Shown here in pieces: positions 12,801 to 24,000 of a DNA stretch of 64,000 nucleotides. How positions within the stretch are numbered: position 1 is the first letter of the stretch; the number at the start of each line of letters is the position of its first letter. Under the pieces are notes generated by a model that saw nothing but the letters and a program-made list of their open reading frames with translations, ran no database searches and was not told the DNA's origin. The translations under genes and the position numbers were made by a program. The stretch comes from Trebouxia sp. TZW2008 (taxonomy: Eukaryota; Chlorophyta; Trebouxiophyceae; Trebouxiales; Trebouxiaceae). The stretch covers positions 248,001 to 312,000 of the forward strand of contig BDIU01000160.1 of assembly GCA_002118135.1 (NCBI GenBank). Reading direction: 5' to 3'.

Positions 12801-14717
12801 TTCCAGCAAAGAGAGGGTGCCGGCATTTGCTGCGGTGTCTCCAAACCTGCTCAATGGTCCCTGCATGACAACAAAGCATTTGCTAACAACATGCATATGC
12901 ACAGGTCCACATCTGCTCAATCATCCCTGCACGGCAAGACACATGCAGCTGAGACCAATGTTCAATGGCTAAGTGCATCTGCGGCCTGCCTAATACCTCT
13001 ACATCAGCATGATGCATGTGTAAAGACAACAGAAAAATTGCATGTTAGCAGGTATGCATTGGCTGCAGTGTCTCTAAATCTGCCCAAAGGTCCCTGTGTT
13101 GCTAGAGTACAGGGTCCCAGCACACATGTATGATGCACAGATGCACAGCAGCAGCAAATGTAGACGGCAATAGCTTTGCACTGGGCTGTTTGCATGAGAG
13201 GGTCTGTGCTGAATCTGGCATGGCAGCTTGACATTCAGCGGGGCAGTGGCAAAAGCCCCCGTACCTGAATGAGGGCAGGGGCCAGACCACGGTAGAACCG
13301 CACAACACCACCATCCTTGTACAGAGTCTTAAAAGCGGTGGTCATTGTGCTGCCGTGCCGATACTGGTAGTTGACAGTTGTCCGCAACCACATGAGGGAG
13401 ACCACTTGAATACCCATGGCCGCCATACCTGCCACACACACCTTGATGTCTCTCATGTAATCTATGTACACGTTTGCATGAAATATGCTTGAGCTGTCTG
13501 ACATGTGCAGGTGTACCCAATGGATGCTGTGAGGCCCAGTAACAGATACTGGTAGTTGTGAATTGTCCGCGGCCACATGAGAGAGCACACGTGCATAGCC
13601 ATGGCCGCCATACCTGCCACACAGACCTTGATGTCTTATATTTGAACATGTATTAAGAATCATTACACTATTCCAACATACGTTGCTACGTATGTGTGGC
13701 ACTTGCCAGGCAGGCTTGTTCTTTGTCAGGATAAGGTCTTCTGACGTTCAACTGATGGAAGTCGGACAAAGCGATGTGATTCTAGATCTGCCTAGGTTGA
13801 CCTGGAGGGTTTGACTGTGATGTATCTACAAGTGCACCTGAATCTATGCTTGAGCTATGTGAAATGTGCAGGTGTATTAAAATCATGCAGTAAGGACAAT
13901 ACGCCATTGGAAAGGAGGAATAACATAGCTTATGAACTGCTGCATTGAATGAATCTGGCAGCTTATCCAGATAGCTGAGAGCCAAATTCAATTGCATTGT
14001 GCACACTGCACAGCAGTTTGCTGCCTTTCAAAGCAGCATATGGCAGCAGCAGCCAGATGATAGCTGACATTGTGTCAGCTTGCACAGGGAACATGTCATG
14101 GCGTTGCAGCTGTGAAAGGTTGAGTGCAGCTTATCCAAACCGCAGCCGTGCCTGCCTCGCTTGTGAGCACAGATAAGGACATGTTGAAGCATGGCGAGCG
14201 TGTGCAGATGCGCTGAAATGTATCTCCGATACAGCGACTGCTCGCGACGCCGCTGCTACAGCCCAAAGATTAGATCACCTGGAATTCCGCCTCCCAAAGC
14301 TTTCTTCCCTGCTCGCTGCAGAACAGCTGACAAAGCTTCAGGCTCCTTTGCCTGATACAGGGTGGGGCATGGCAGTGACGCTAGCTCCTGGGGTCGAGCT
14401 GGTTGTGCAGGCGATTCTGCGTGCATGCTTGCGAACGAGGTCGCAACGCCGCCCCTGGCTGCCCTGAGGCTGCGCACAGCCGCATTGTCGAAGGGTGAAG
14501 CAGCGTCTGAGAAACCACGGGGAGCCGATTCGTAAAGTGACGCAGCGCAGGAACTCCAAAACAGTTTTGCAGAGCTGTGTGTCGGCACGGCAGGCAAAAT
14601 TGTCGCAATTTGCGAGCAGCCTATCACGTCAGGGACCCTCATACTGAACAGACCTTGCGCAAGGTCAATGCCGAGCAGCAACGGCTGCTTGAAGCTTTCC
14701 AAGACAGCGCCCGGCAA
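9806..14717 (-). CDS. Mitochondrial carrier (SLC25) family protein (6 exons, up to 414 aa)
   Basis: Exons on the minus strand: 14717-14279, 13428-13265, 12860-12684, 11335-11207, 10512-10333, 9961-9806. Phases match and the total is 1245 nt. Carrier features seen: LGGGIPG / [15 protein letters not shown]; a [28 protein letters not shown] matrix loop; [18 protein letters not shown] (the P-x-D-x-x-K signature); [29 protein letters not shown]; and [17 protein letters not shown] near the end. This is a divergent plant/algal SLC25 subfamily with FGDTAAN and GHYPWF blocks; the substrate is unknown. The N-terminal about 120 residues are low in conservation. Translation might start at the internal ATG 14426-14424, so the exact start is uncertain. 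Introns 1, 2 and 3 contain echoes of the following exon's 5' edge. Confidence 0.9.
10713..12650. repeat. Dispersed repeat family C, local cluster
   Basis: Related words of the type GGACTTGTGCCACACRCA and CTAGCACATGTGCTAGAG occur near 10720-10775, 10795-10850, 12450-12525 and 12607-12645. Other copies lie near 16548-16612, 32753-32812 and 33521-33585, and on the opposite strand near 13685-13720 and 61590-61625. Most are intronic. The element edges cannot be fixed by eye. Confidence 0.5.
11403..11651 (-). repeat. Two echoes of carrier exon 4 acceptor side
   Basis: The reverse-strand exon start (GTGGAGGGTAAGAAGGGGTT at 11335) is echoed with boundaries near 11462 and 11646 (spacing about 127 and 184 bp). 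The copies keep about 40-60 bp of exon and then diverge. Confidence 0.9.
12840..13110 (-). repeat. Echoes of carrier exon 3 acceptor side
   Basis: The real exon begins at 12860 (CAG|GGACCATTGAGCAGG). A short degraded copy has its boundary near 12926. A longer copy has its boundary near 13093 and keeps GGACCTTTGGGCAGATTTAG and GACACTGCAGCCAATGCA. Confidence 0.88.
13365..13640 (-). repeat. Echo of carrier exon 2 acceptor side
   Basis: GGTATGGCGGCCATGG and about 80 bp of exon recur with the boundary at 13613, 185 bp upstream of the used boundary at 13428. The flanking intron words (CATCAAGGTCTGTGTGG type) are duplicated too. Confidence 0.9.
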
Positions 14718-15026
14718 GCCTGCTGCAGAAGCCTTTCGGCGCTGGGGTGTGCAGGATCAGGCTCTGCTCTGAGCTGGCAACGTGACTAAAGCACTGAAGA
14801 TTGTCACGACGCGCACATGGACGCCAAGCTGGCGAATTTTGATCAATCAGCCGCAACGTGGCGTCTCGTGAGGAGCCGGCGCGTTCTCGTGGTCCTTAGT
14901 AAGGACACATAAACGTTTACTCATATCAGTAACACACAGCGTTTAACTCGCTCTTCTTCATCGTTGTTGAGAAGCCTTGAAGAGCCAACTCCTGAGGCGA
15001 CTGATCCGGTCAAATTTGCAGCCCTG
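14718..15026. promoter_or_regulatory. Divergent carrier/formin 5' region
   Basis: About 310 bp separates the two divergent start codons. This stretch and both first exons are CpG-rich (GCGACGC, CTCGCGAAACC, GGAGCCGGCGCG) compared with the surrounding introns. It is inferred to be a shared bidirectional promoter; no TATA box stands out. Confidence 0.4.
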
Positions 15027-18000
15027 ATGTCCCGCTCGGGCAGTTTCTTGGGCTCGTTTGGGCTCGGAGGTGACGATTTCAATGCTGCTCACAGAGCCAC
15101 GCTTGGTCGCGACTCAGGGGACCACACCCCACGACTTCACAGAGCGACCATCTCTCGCGAAACCGGCGACCATACACCACGCCCTGATAGTCCTACGTTC
15201 AAATTCTCTTTGTGGCCCGGGACCGCCAAGCCTGCGCTTGAAGCAAACCCGATCAGACTTCACCCCCGCCTGTTTGTGTCCGTCTTTGGTGAGCCTTTCT
15301 AGCCTGTATGCCTCAGGTCTCAGGCCCTGATGATGCACAGCAGCATACTTATGCTTTTAAGCTCATGCAGAGGATGCTGACTCTGCTTGGGAGGAGGGCC
15401 TCAAGGCAAAGCTGTCTCAGCGGTATGAAGTCCTTAGCTTTCACTACATCGCACACTGCGTGCAGCTTCTACTTGATGGCGCTATTGGCCTCGCAGGTTC
15501 CTCAAGCACCTGCAGCACACAACAACATACTTGCAGAATGGCTGGCATGAGCTCAGCTTCCTGCATTTCAATTTGGGGCCTCACTGGAGGCAACAAGAGG
15601 CACTGAATCTGTTCCAGGCAGTTGCTGAGCTGCCTGATAACACAGGCTGGGAGCGACCTCCTGGCCTTGGCACTTGTGGCCTGGAAGCAATTCACTACGT
15701 CTGCAAAAGAATCCACAAGCAGCTAACATCCAGTGAGGACAAAGGAGTGGTACGTACTGCTCAACGGTAGCCTGCCAATTTATTTGATCTTATGCTGACA
15801 TACATTCAAACTTTGCGTATCGGTGCGCATGATGATACGCTGCTAATGAAACCTTGCGTCAGAGTGCTCAGCTCTTAGCCTGATAAGGCAGTGTGCACAT
15901 CTTTCCACACATGTGCACAACTCAAATTGCTGTTCATCTGATTATGCTTGTGTTCAACCCAACCTGCTCGGTGTCAGATATCACATGCAAATCAGCAGTC
16001 AACACAGGTGTAGTCAAGCAAGCTGCTTCCTTGACTCAAAGTGGACATGGCCATTGCAGGTGTTGCACGTGCATGGCTTTTCAGGGGTAGGATTGCACTG
16101 CGCCTACCTCATTGTGGCATGCTACCTGCTGTACTCTCGCGAGTTTGACACCTTCATCAAGGCATGGGAGTCCTTGCCCAGTCCAGACATACAGCTTGTG
16201 TCCAGTCCAAGTGGCAGTCACGCACCATTACAGAGGTGAGGTTTTAAACAGTCTTTTGGCCTGGCCAGGTTTAGACCATACCCTACATGCATTGGCATGC
16301 GTCAAAAGACTGCTCAATGTGTTGTGTGCCGTATAACAGCAGACCATTCATGGCTGCTTGCCTGTGACATGCAAACGCTTGCAGGAAGTTGTCACGGGAC
16401 CTGAGCGGCATATGCAGTCTTGTGCCTTTTGGTGCGATCAATATGCTGCGAGTGGAACTGCTAAGCACAAGCCTGCAGAGTGGCAAATTTACAGCTAGGT
16501 CACAATGTTATGGTACTTCAAGGCTTGATCTTGACCAAACTCTCAGAAAAGCCAGCCTGGCAACACAGGACTTGAGCCACACCCACCTAGCACCCCTGCT
16601 ACAAAGTGTATTCTGCTGATTTGATAGTTTTGCTTTGATGCCACAGGAGCATCACTCAGGCTCAGCAACGCTATGGAATGTATTTCCAAAGGATGCTATT
16701 CTCAGGCAACTTGCAGCGGCAGCAGACCACCCGGGTGACACTCAGGAAGGTCTTGCTGATATCTCTGGACCGTTTGCTTCTGCACTATCAGGCTCTGCCT
16801 GCTGGCAAAACTAGCAACTCACCTCGGTGGCTGCCGAAGGTGGCAGACAAGCCCACTGAGACCTTCCTGTGTGTCTACGTCAATGGCTTCATTGTGTGGT
16901 GCGGGCAAACAAACATGGAGGTATGCTGCTGGGCATTGATACATGCTTGTCATTGGTACAGGACAGATGGCAGCAGCAGAGACGCCATAAACACAAACCC
17001 GCTATCTGCTTCTGTTGCTGTGTGAAGTGTGAAACAGCCCTGACTTGCATGTAAAAAGCAGCAGTCACCTTGCAAGGTCATGCTGGCTGTTTGAGTACCT
17101 TTTGCTCTACACGAGTCATACACACAGTGAAGCTGCTCTGTTTCACTGCGCTTTGGGCTATGTTGTGCTCATGTATGCTGTGCTTTCGTATGCCTTAGCT
17201 TGCTGTACTCTTTTATTCATGCTGTGCTGCGCTGTGCGGTGCTGGGCTGTGCTGTGCTGTGCTGACAAGTGTCTTGAATTCTCAGGACCTAGGCTCCACT
17301 GGCTTTGTGGTGGACACCCCAATAGATGGCAATGTGACCATTGGCATATGGCTAGGCGGGCACAAGCGGGACAGGGACAAGCCAGCTTTTGCCTATCAGT
17401 TTCACACAGCCATGCTGGATGGAGACCAGGTAAAGCGAACCCAAAGCAGCTGCATAACACTGTTCAAGCATCTACTGCCATGCTGAACAAGCATGCCATC
17501 AGCAAAATCTGTCATCAGCAAAATCTGTTGTGAGCCCTCAAAGGACCACGCCTGCTTACACAAACACCTCATGCCAAACGATAATTCAGGGCTGAGTCCA
17601 AGGCGTCATGCCAGATCATATGTTTGAATTGAAGCAAATTGCGCGACACAGCATTACATTGCATGTCAGATTCAGTTAACACAGATCGATTGCTCTCTTA
17701 CATCACAGGCTACTTACTTTTGGCCAAGTGCAGAAGCCGAGAACACTTGGTGTACTTGTGCTACTGGCCTGCATACCATGCGCCTAGTGCACAAGCTGAC
17801 CATACCTGATATACTGAAGCTGCTATATTGCATCACAGGCCATACACTGTGGGTGAGAAGCTTGACAAAACTGTTCAGAAGCCCCTAACCATGTAGGATA
17901 GCACAGCATCGAACTCGTTGGAGACAGTTGATTGCCTCAGTACGTACCTAGCTGGGCCTGCTGAGCCAGTGTAGCTCACGCTTAGAATGAAATGAAAACG

Positions 18001-21000
18001 AATCAGACCCTTCAAGTTTCTGTTGTGAAATGCAGCCTCTGGATCTGAAGGCCAGGAAGCTGGATTTCCCAACAGACAGCCCTCTGTCTGCAGATGCTGC
18101 CCACCATGAGGATGTGCAGATGCACATCTTCTTCAGTGTGCAGCACATCACACCAGAACAAGGCAAGGCTAACAAGCCAAGGTACTCATTTCCTGCTGTA
18201 CCAGACCATGGCCTGCATGAAAGTACATGCACCAGTCCTTGCTGCTGCAGCACATGACGTTGAACAGGGCTTGGCTAGCAAGCCAAGGTGCTGACCCCTG
18301 ACACCCCTAACAAGCTGTATCATGCGTGACATACACGCACCTATCTCTGTTGCTGCCGATGCTGTTTCTGTCAGCTTAAGGATGTTGTCGGGTCCTTGCT
18401 TGCTGTACTGTGCCACAACCAATATAGCATAGGATGTTGTCGCCAGAGGTGCTCACTGTTTGTTGTGTGCTGTGCAGCACTGCAGAGCCGACGTTGCAGG
18501 AGCTGCAGGACCAGTGGAGGAGTGAAGTAGCAGGCACACCAGCTGAAGGGTAAGCTGCTGCATGAAGTTGTCACAGAGCTCATGATGGATGATGCATCTG
18601 CCATCAACAATGATGTCACATTATAGCCTGCGGCTTTTGGGATGCATGGAAAGCAGGCTGAACATGGCAGCTTGGTGCTTCCATCAGCAACAGAACAGAT
18701 GCATTATGTGTCAGCTTCCACTTTGACTGCTTTGGAACAGGCGTGCCTGTCTTAGCCATTTGTGTCAAATTCCTCCAATGCCTTGACATGGGTCTAGCTA
18801 TGCAAAGGCTGCATAACTTGCACTTGCTGTCTGTGGTGTCTCTGTGCGTTGCAGCTACATGAGCTTGACATTGCTGCAGGTCTCCAGAGCACAGCCTGAT
18901 GGCTGAGATGAAAGCTGCCCACAATGCATTCCTAAAGCCTTCAGACCTGGGTAATGCAGCGCTGTCAGCAGAGGGCGAAGGGTCAGATGCAGCCACAGCT
19001 GTGGCTGCAGCCAGCTTGCCACACCTGGTAGCAGACACTCCAACAGAGCAGCCAGCAAACCTCACACCTGCCCCACCTGCACCCCCTCCTCCAGGCAGTG
19101 CGCCACCTCCGCCACCGCCACCGCCTAGTGCAAAGGGCCCTGCACCACCGCCGCCACCACCCAGTGGCAGAGGCGCCCCGGTGCCGGCCCCACCTCCAAG
19201 TGGTGGGGTCAAGGGGCCGCCACCGCCACCACCTCCTGGTGGCAAAGGCCCTCCACCTCCACCAGGTGAGCTTGCATGATGCAGCTGATGACAGCCATGG
19301 CAGGTCAGAGCATGTGAGCGTCTGAAGCTTCCAGTCAGCACAAGCCTCTGGCCGTGATGTGGCTATCGGAAATGCCTCGCATCACCAAATCAGCGCATCA
19401 GTTCGCTGCTTGATTGAGGCCAATTTGAGCTGTGGTGCAAGCAAGCCAGGCAGCAAGCTGAGCGTGATGCCCTAGGCAGCTCAAGGCGCGCCACAGCCTT
19501 GCTCGCTGCACTGCGTTCACACACACAATTGCAGAGTGCAGAGTTGACTGTTGATGGTGCTCCAAGCAGCAAGCTGGGCATGGCGCCACAAGCAGCCTAT
19601 GGCGCGCCACAGCTCTGGGTGCTGCGTTGAGCGCATACCCAAAGTTGCAGAGTGCACAGCTTGCTGTTGATGGTGCTCCTGGCAAGCCAGGCAGCAAGCT
19701 GTGTACGATGCTCAAAGCAGCCTACAGCGCGCCACAGCTCTGGGTGATGCACAGAGTGCGTACCACAAGTTGCAGAGTTCAGCGCTGACGCTTGACAATA
19801 TGCAGGCAAGCCAGGCAGCGAGCTAGGCTTGATGCCCAAGGCAGCCTACAGCATGTCACAGTCTCAGGTGCTGCACTGAGTTTGTACACACAGTTGCAGA
19901 GTGCAGAGTTGACTGTTTGGTGGTGGTGCAGGCAAGCCTGGTAGCAAGCTGGGCATGGCGCCAAAAGCAGCCTATGGCGCGCCACAGTTCAGAGTGCTGC
20001 ACTGGGTCAAGGCGCCGCGCGGCTCTGGAACCATCTGGAGTGAGGTGCCTGACCCCTTGCCAGCTTTACCCGGGCCCCACAGTGCAGCCCTGGAGAAGCT
20101 GTTTGGGGTGAAGCCTACTTTCAAGGCAGCTGCAGGCAAGACTCAGATTGCATCATGACCAACTTTACAGTCTGTAATGCACAATGCATGCAGACACAGG
20201 TGCTAGCAGACATGCACTCTCAATTTTTCATTTGGTGTTGTTAGGCCTGATGTACAGGTCCAACTCCATGGATGCTATGCTAACGTACAAGCGTCAAACA
20301 GATGCCATACTCCTAAAGGGCATTGGCTCCTGGATTTTGAAGGCTTGGCCCTTTGACACTTGGCCACTCACAGTGTGCACTGCATTAGAAGCCAGGCACG
20401 CCACTGCTGCAGTTCTGTAACTGCATCTTGCAAAGCTGCCTTGTAGCATCAGTAGCTTGCAGAGAGTACTTTGACATGGTTGACAGCACAAGAGCATGCT
20501 ATCAAGGAAATCGTCGTTTGGCTGCAGGGCCCAAGGCCCCAAGAAGCTGACAGAGGTGGTGAAGGTGCTGGACCTGGCACGTGCCAGCAACGCGTCCATC
20601 ATGCTCACACACTTTGCCAATTTAAAAAGAGGAGCTGCATCACTGGGCGGAAGTAATGTCTATGCCTTCTGCTTGCAGGGCCGAAAGCTCCCAAGAAGCT
20701 GACAGAGGTGGTGAAGGTGCTGGACCTGGCTAGGGCCAACAACATGTTTATCTTTCTCACGCAGCTTGCTGAAATCAAGAGCAAAGCTGCAGTATTTGGC
20801 ATCAGCGAAGCCTATGCTGTCTGCTCGCAGGGCCTAAGGCTCCCAAGAAGCTGACAGAGGTGGTGAAGGTGTTGGACCTGGCCCGGGCCAATAACGTGTC
20901 CATCATGCTCACGCAGTTTGCCAGCTTCAAGGGGGGAGCTGCAGAAGTGCGGCATGCTGTCCTGACTGGCAGCAAGCTGGGCTTGGAGCGCCTCAGCTTG

Positions 21001-24000
21001 CTACTGCAGGTCAGTACATGCATGCTTTGAGCACTCAAGAGAGTCTTTGATCCATTGTGATACATATGTGGAATTGCAACATGCTGTGCTTGGTGGCAGC
21101 AAGCTGGACTTGGAGCACCTCAGCTTGCTGTTGCAGGTCAGTGCATTTCTGGCTGGCAAAACAATGACAGGCACCTGCTATGTTCAGCATGGCTTTACTC
21201 ATACAGCATGGTATGACGCTCAACGTCCATGTGGTTGCAGATAGCACCCTCCGATGAGGAGTTGAAGAAGCTGAAGGCGTATGTGGAGCAGCCAGACAAG
21301 TCGCTGGCAGATCTGTCCACGCCAGAGCAGTTCTTGCATGTCATTGGGCAGGTGATGCGCTTGCTAATTGCATGCACTTGGCAGCCTGTCAGGCATACCA
21401 TTGGCAGTATAGCTAACAGCAGCATTCCTTATACAAATCTGCTGCCACTGCTGGCTATCTTCACATGGCTCTTGATATGACTAAAGCTGCTTCATGCACC
21501 AGCACTTGCTCACAATAGCCTTTTGCTGTGAACCTCAGATGGGTGTGTGCAAAGGAATGCCTGCATGGCTGATAGGTATCGTTGATGATGATGTTGATGA
21601 TGATGTGCAGGTGCCGCGTCTTCGCTCCAAGACTGCTGCTCTCATCTTCCGAGAACAGTTTGACAGCTTGCTCAAGGATACATCATCAGCGCTGGATGTC
21701 ATTGGGCATGCAGTGCATCAGGTATATGCGTTGAGTGCCAACAAAACCCGAAGCATGCCTGCCGTGACAGCAACTGAAATGCTGCTTGAGCAAAATGCAG
21801 TGTCACCTGTCTGAATGCACTCTATCTGATGCAACATGCAAGCCCCTTGAATCTCACTGGGCATCTTCTGAGCTCATTTGCCTGTTGTGCTCATGCAGCG
21901 TCAATAGGACCTAAGGCTGCTGCTGAATTTCAAATGCGGCACCATGCTTTGCTGGAAAGTCTGACAACAATGTCATAATTCTTATGTCACAGGTGCGAGA
22001 AGGCCCAAGGCTGCATACGGTGATCCAAGGTGTGTTGACAGTGGGCAATGCTGTCAACATTGGCACCGCGTATGGCAATGCTCAAGGCATCAAGCTGGAC
22101 TCCCTTCTCAAGCTGGCTGATGTCAAGGTGTCAAATGCTCTTTTCTCATGGCAATGTGTGGCGTCAGATGGTTGATTGGCATAAGCATTTCAGGCTGTCA
22201 GCCTTTTGTTGCTGTACAAGAGTGTTGACCATGATGCTTGATGATGCTTGAGAAGCCCATGCACAGCATATATGCAAGACTGCATCACGACACCATCATA
22301 TCATCACGTGCACTTGTTTCCTTCTACACGTAATTTTTGACACGCATTGATGGCACACACCTTTGTCACATTGTCACATGAAGAACTGGAGGCTGAGCTG
22401 AGCACCATGTAGCACTTGCATACGCCTCAGCTCCAGCATCAACCAAAGGAAGCCCTTGCAAAGCCATGCAAGGCATGTGATGCACCTGCATGTCTGCGCA
22501 GGTAGTGACGCCAGCAGGAGCAGTCTCAGCAGCAGCATCAGCAGCAGCAGCAGCAGCTCAATCAAGCAGTCCCACTATACCACAGCCAGCTCCTGTGATC
22601 GACGTGCGCACTTTGCTGGAGTTTGTGGCTTGGCTTGTGGGCACAGCTTTGCTTGATGGGTTTCCAAAGAGCCGAGCGCCGCCAGGTTCTGCCACCAGGG
22701 CGGGTTCTGCCTTCCTGACAGAGGAGCTTAGCCATGTGGGCACTGCTGTGCGCAGAATGCAGGTGTGATGGCATGTACAATGTGCTTGCATGACTTGTCT
22801 GCCTTCATGGCGTGCAGGCGCAATGCTTCACACTTATAGCTTTGCACGCATGGCCACAGATAGATTCCTACTACCTTCTTGGGGCTGCAGACAGCTGTGA
22901 TGTCAGCCCAACAGCAGTTTGTCAGTCTGAACAGCTGTGAAAAGTGTCACAGAGCCTACATCACAGTCATGAAGCTCACTTGTGAAAGGGATCAGCTGCA
23001 GGATTTCCAATGCCTGCGGTCCACAGTCTGAAAGCCTAAGTGAAAAGCATCCTGGTAGGCATATGATGTCCACTATATATTCGCATCATTGATAGTCAGA
23101 GCGACATGTAAACAGCTTAAATGCTGTGCGATGCATGGGGTATCTTGCTGATCATGTGGTATCATGCTGACAGGGTGACATGACTGAGGCTATGAAGACA
23201 ATAGATAGTGGCATGGCAGCAGCAGAGATGGAGCTGCATGCCGTCAACAGAGCATCGCAGCCCCCAGCAAGCGGCGGCACATCCAACTCTGCAGCACCTG
23301 ACCCCAGCGTGACAACATCTGCAGCAGGGCCAGAATCAGACGCTAGAGCCTCTGTCAGCATGCATGCTAGCAGCACAGCAGGTGCAGCAAGCTTTGCCTC
23401 AGCTGTGGACAGCACAACAGCTGGTGGTGTGCAGCAACCAGCTCAGTCACTTGAGCTGCACGCAGAGGCATTGAAAGAAAAGGTGCAAGGGGTATCTGCT
23501 ACACAAGTGCAGATTCATGCAGACAGTTCAGCTGGTCAGCCGCTGTCTCCTTCTACACTTCCTTCTGGCCATAATAGGCTGCCTGCTGCTAGACCCCCGC
23601 CCCCACCCCCGCCCCCCCCAGGTGGGTCCAGGGGTTTGCAGCCTCCGATACCCCCAACCCCTGCCCCAGCTGTTGCCAAGGGACCCCCAGCATCTGCCCC
23701 ACCCCCTCCCCCTCCTCCGCCGCCAGGAGCTAGGGCATCTGCAGCAACTGCCCCTGCTCCTGCCCCTCCCCCTCCGCCAGTCCCTGGGGTCAGGGGGCCA
23801 CCCTCACCGCCCCCTTCCCCAGGCAATGCTTACAGCGCTTTGCTCTCAAGCCCTGCAGACTCAGCATCTCACTCAACCTCTGCTGCGACTGTTGATGTTG
23901 TGACAGTCTCAGGGTCAAGTCAAATGGCCCCTGGTATACCTCAAATGCCTCAAGGGCCCGCTGAAAAGGCCGTGCCGCTCCCACCCACCACCACAATGCC

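Noticed and set aside
22890..22985. Possible extra formin exon (TAVMSAQQQFVSLNS)
   Set aside because: No donor keeps phase, and joining 22762 directly to 23174 gives an uninterrupted FH2 helix.
23536..23826. Poly-Gly minus-strand ORF
   Set aside because: Antisense of the CCC/CCT proline codons in the formin exon.
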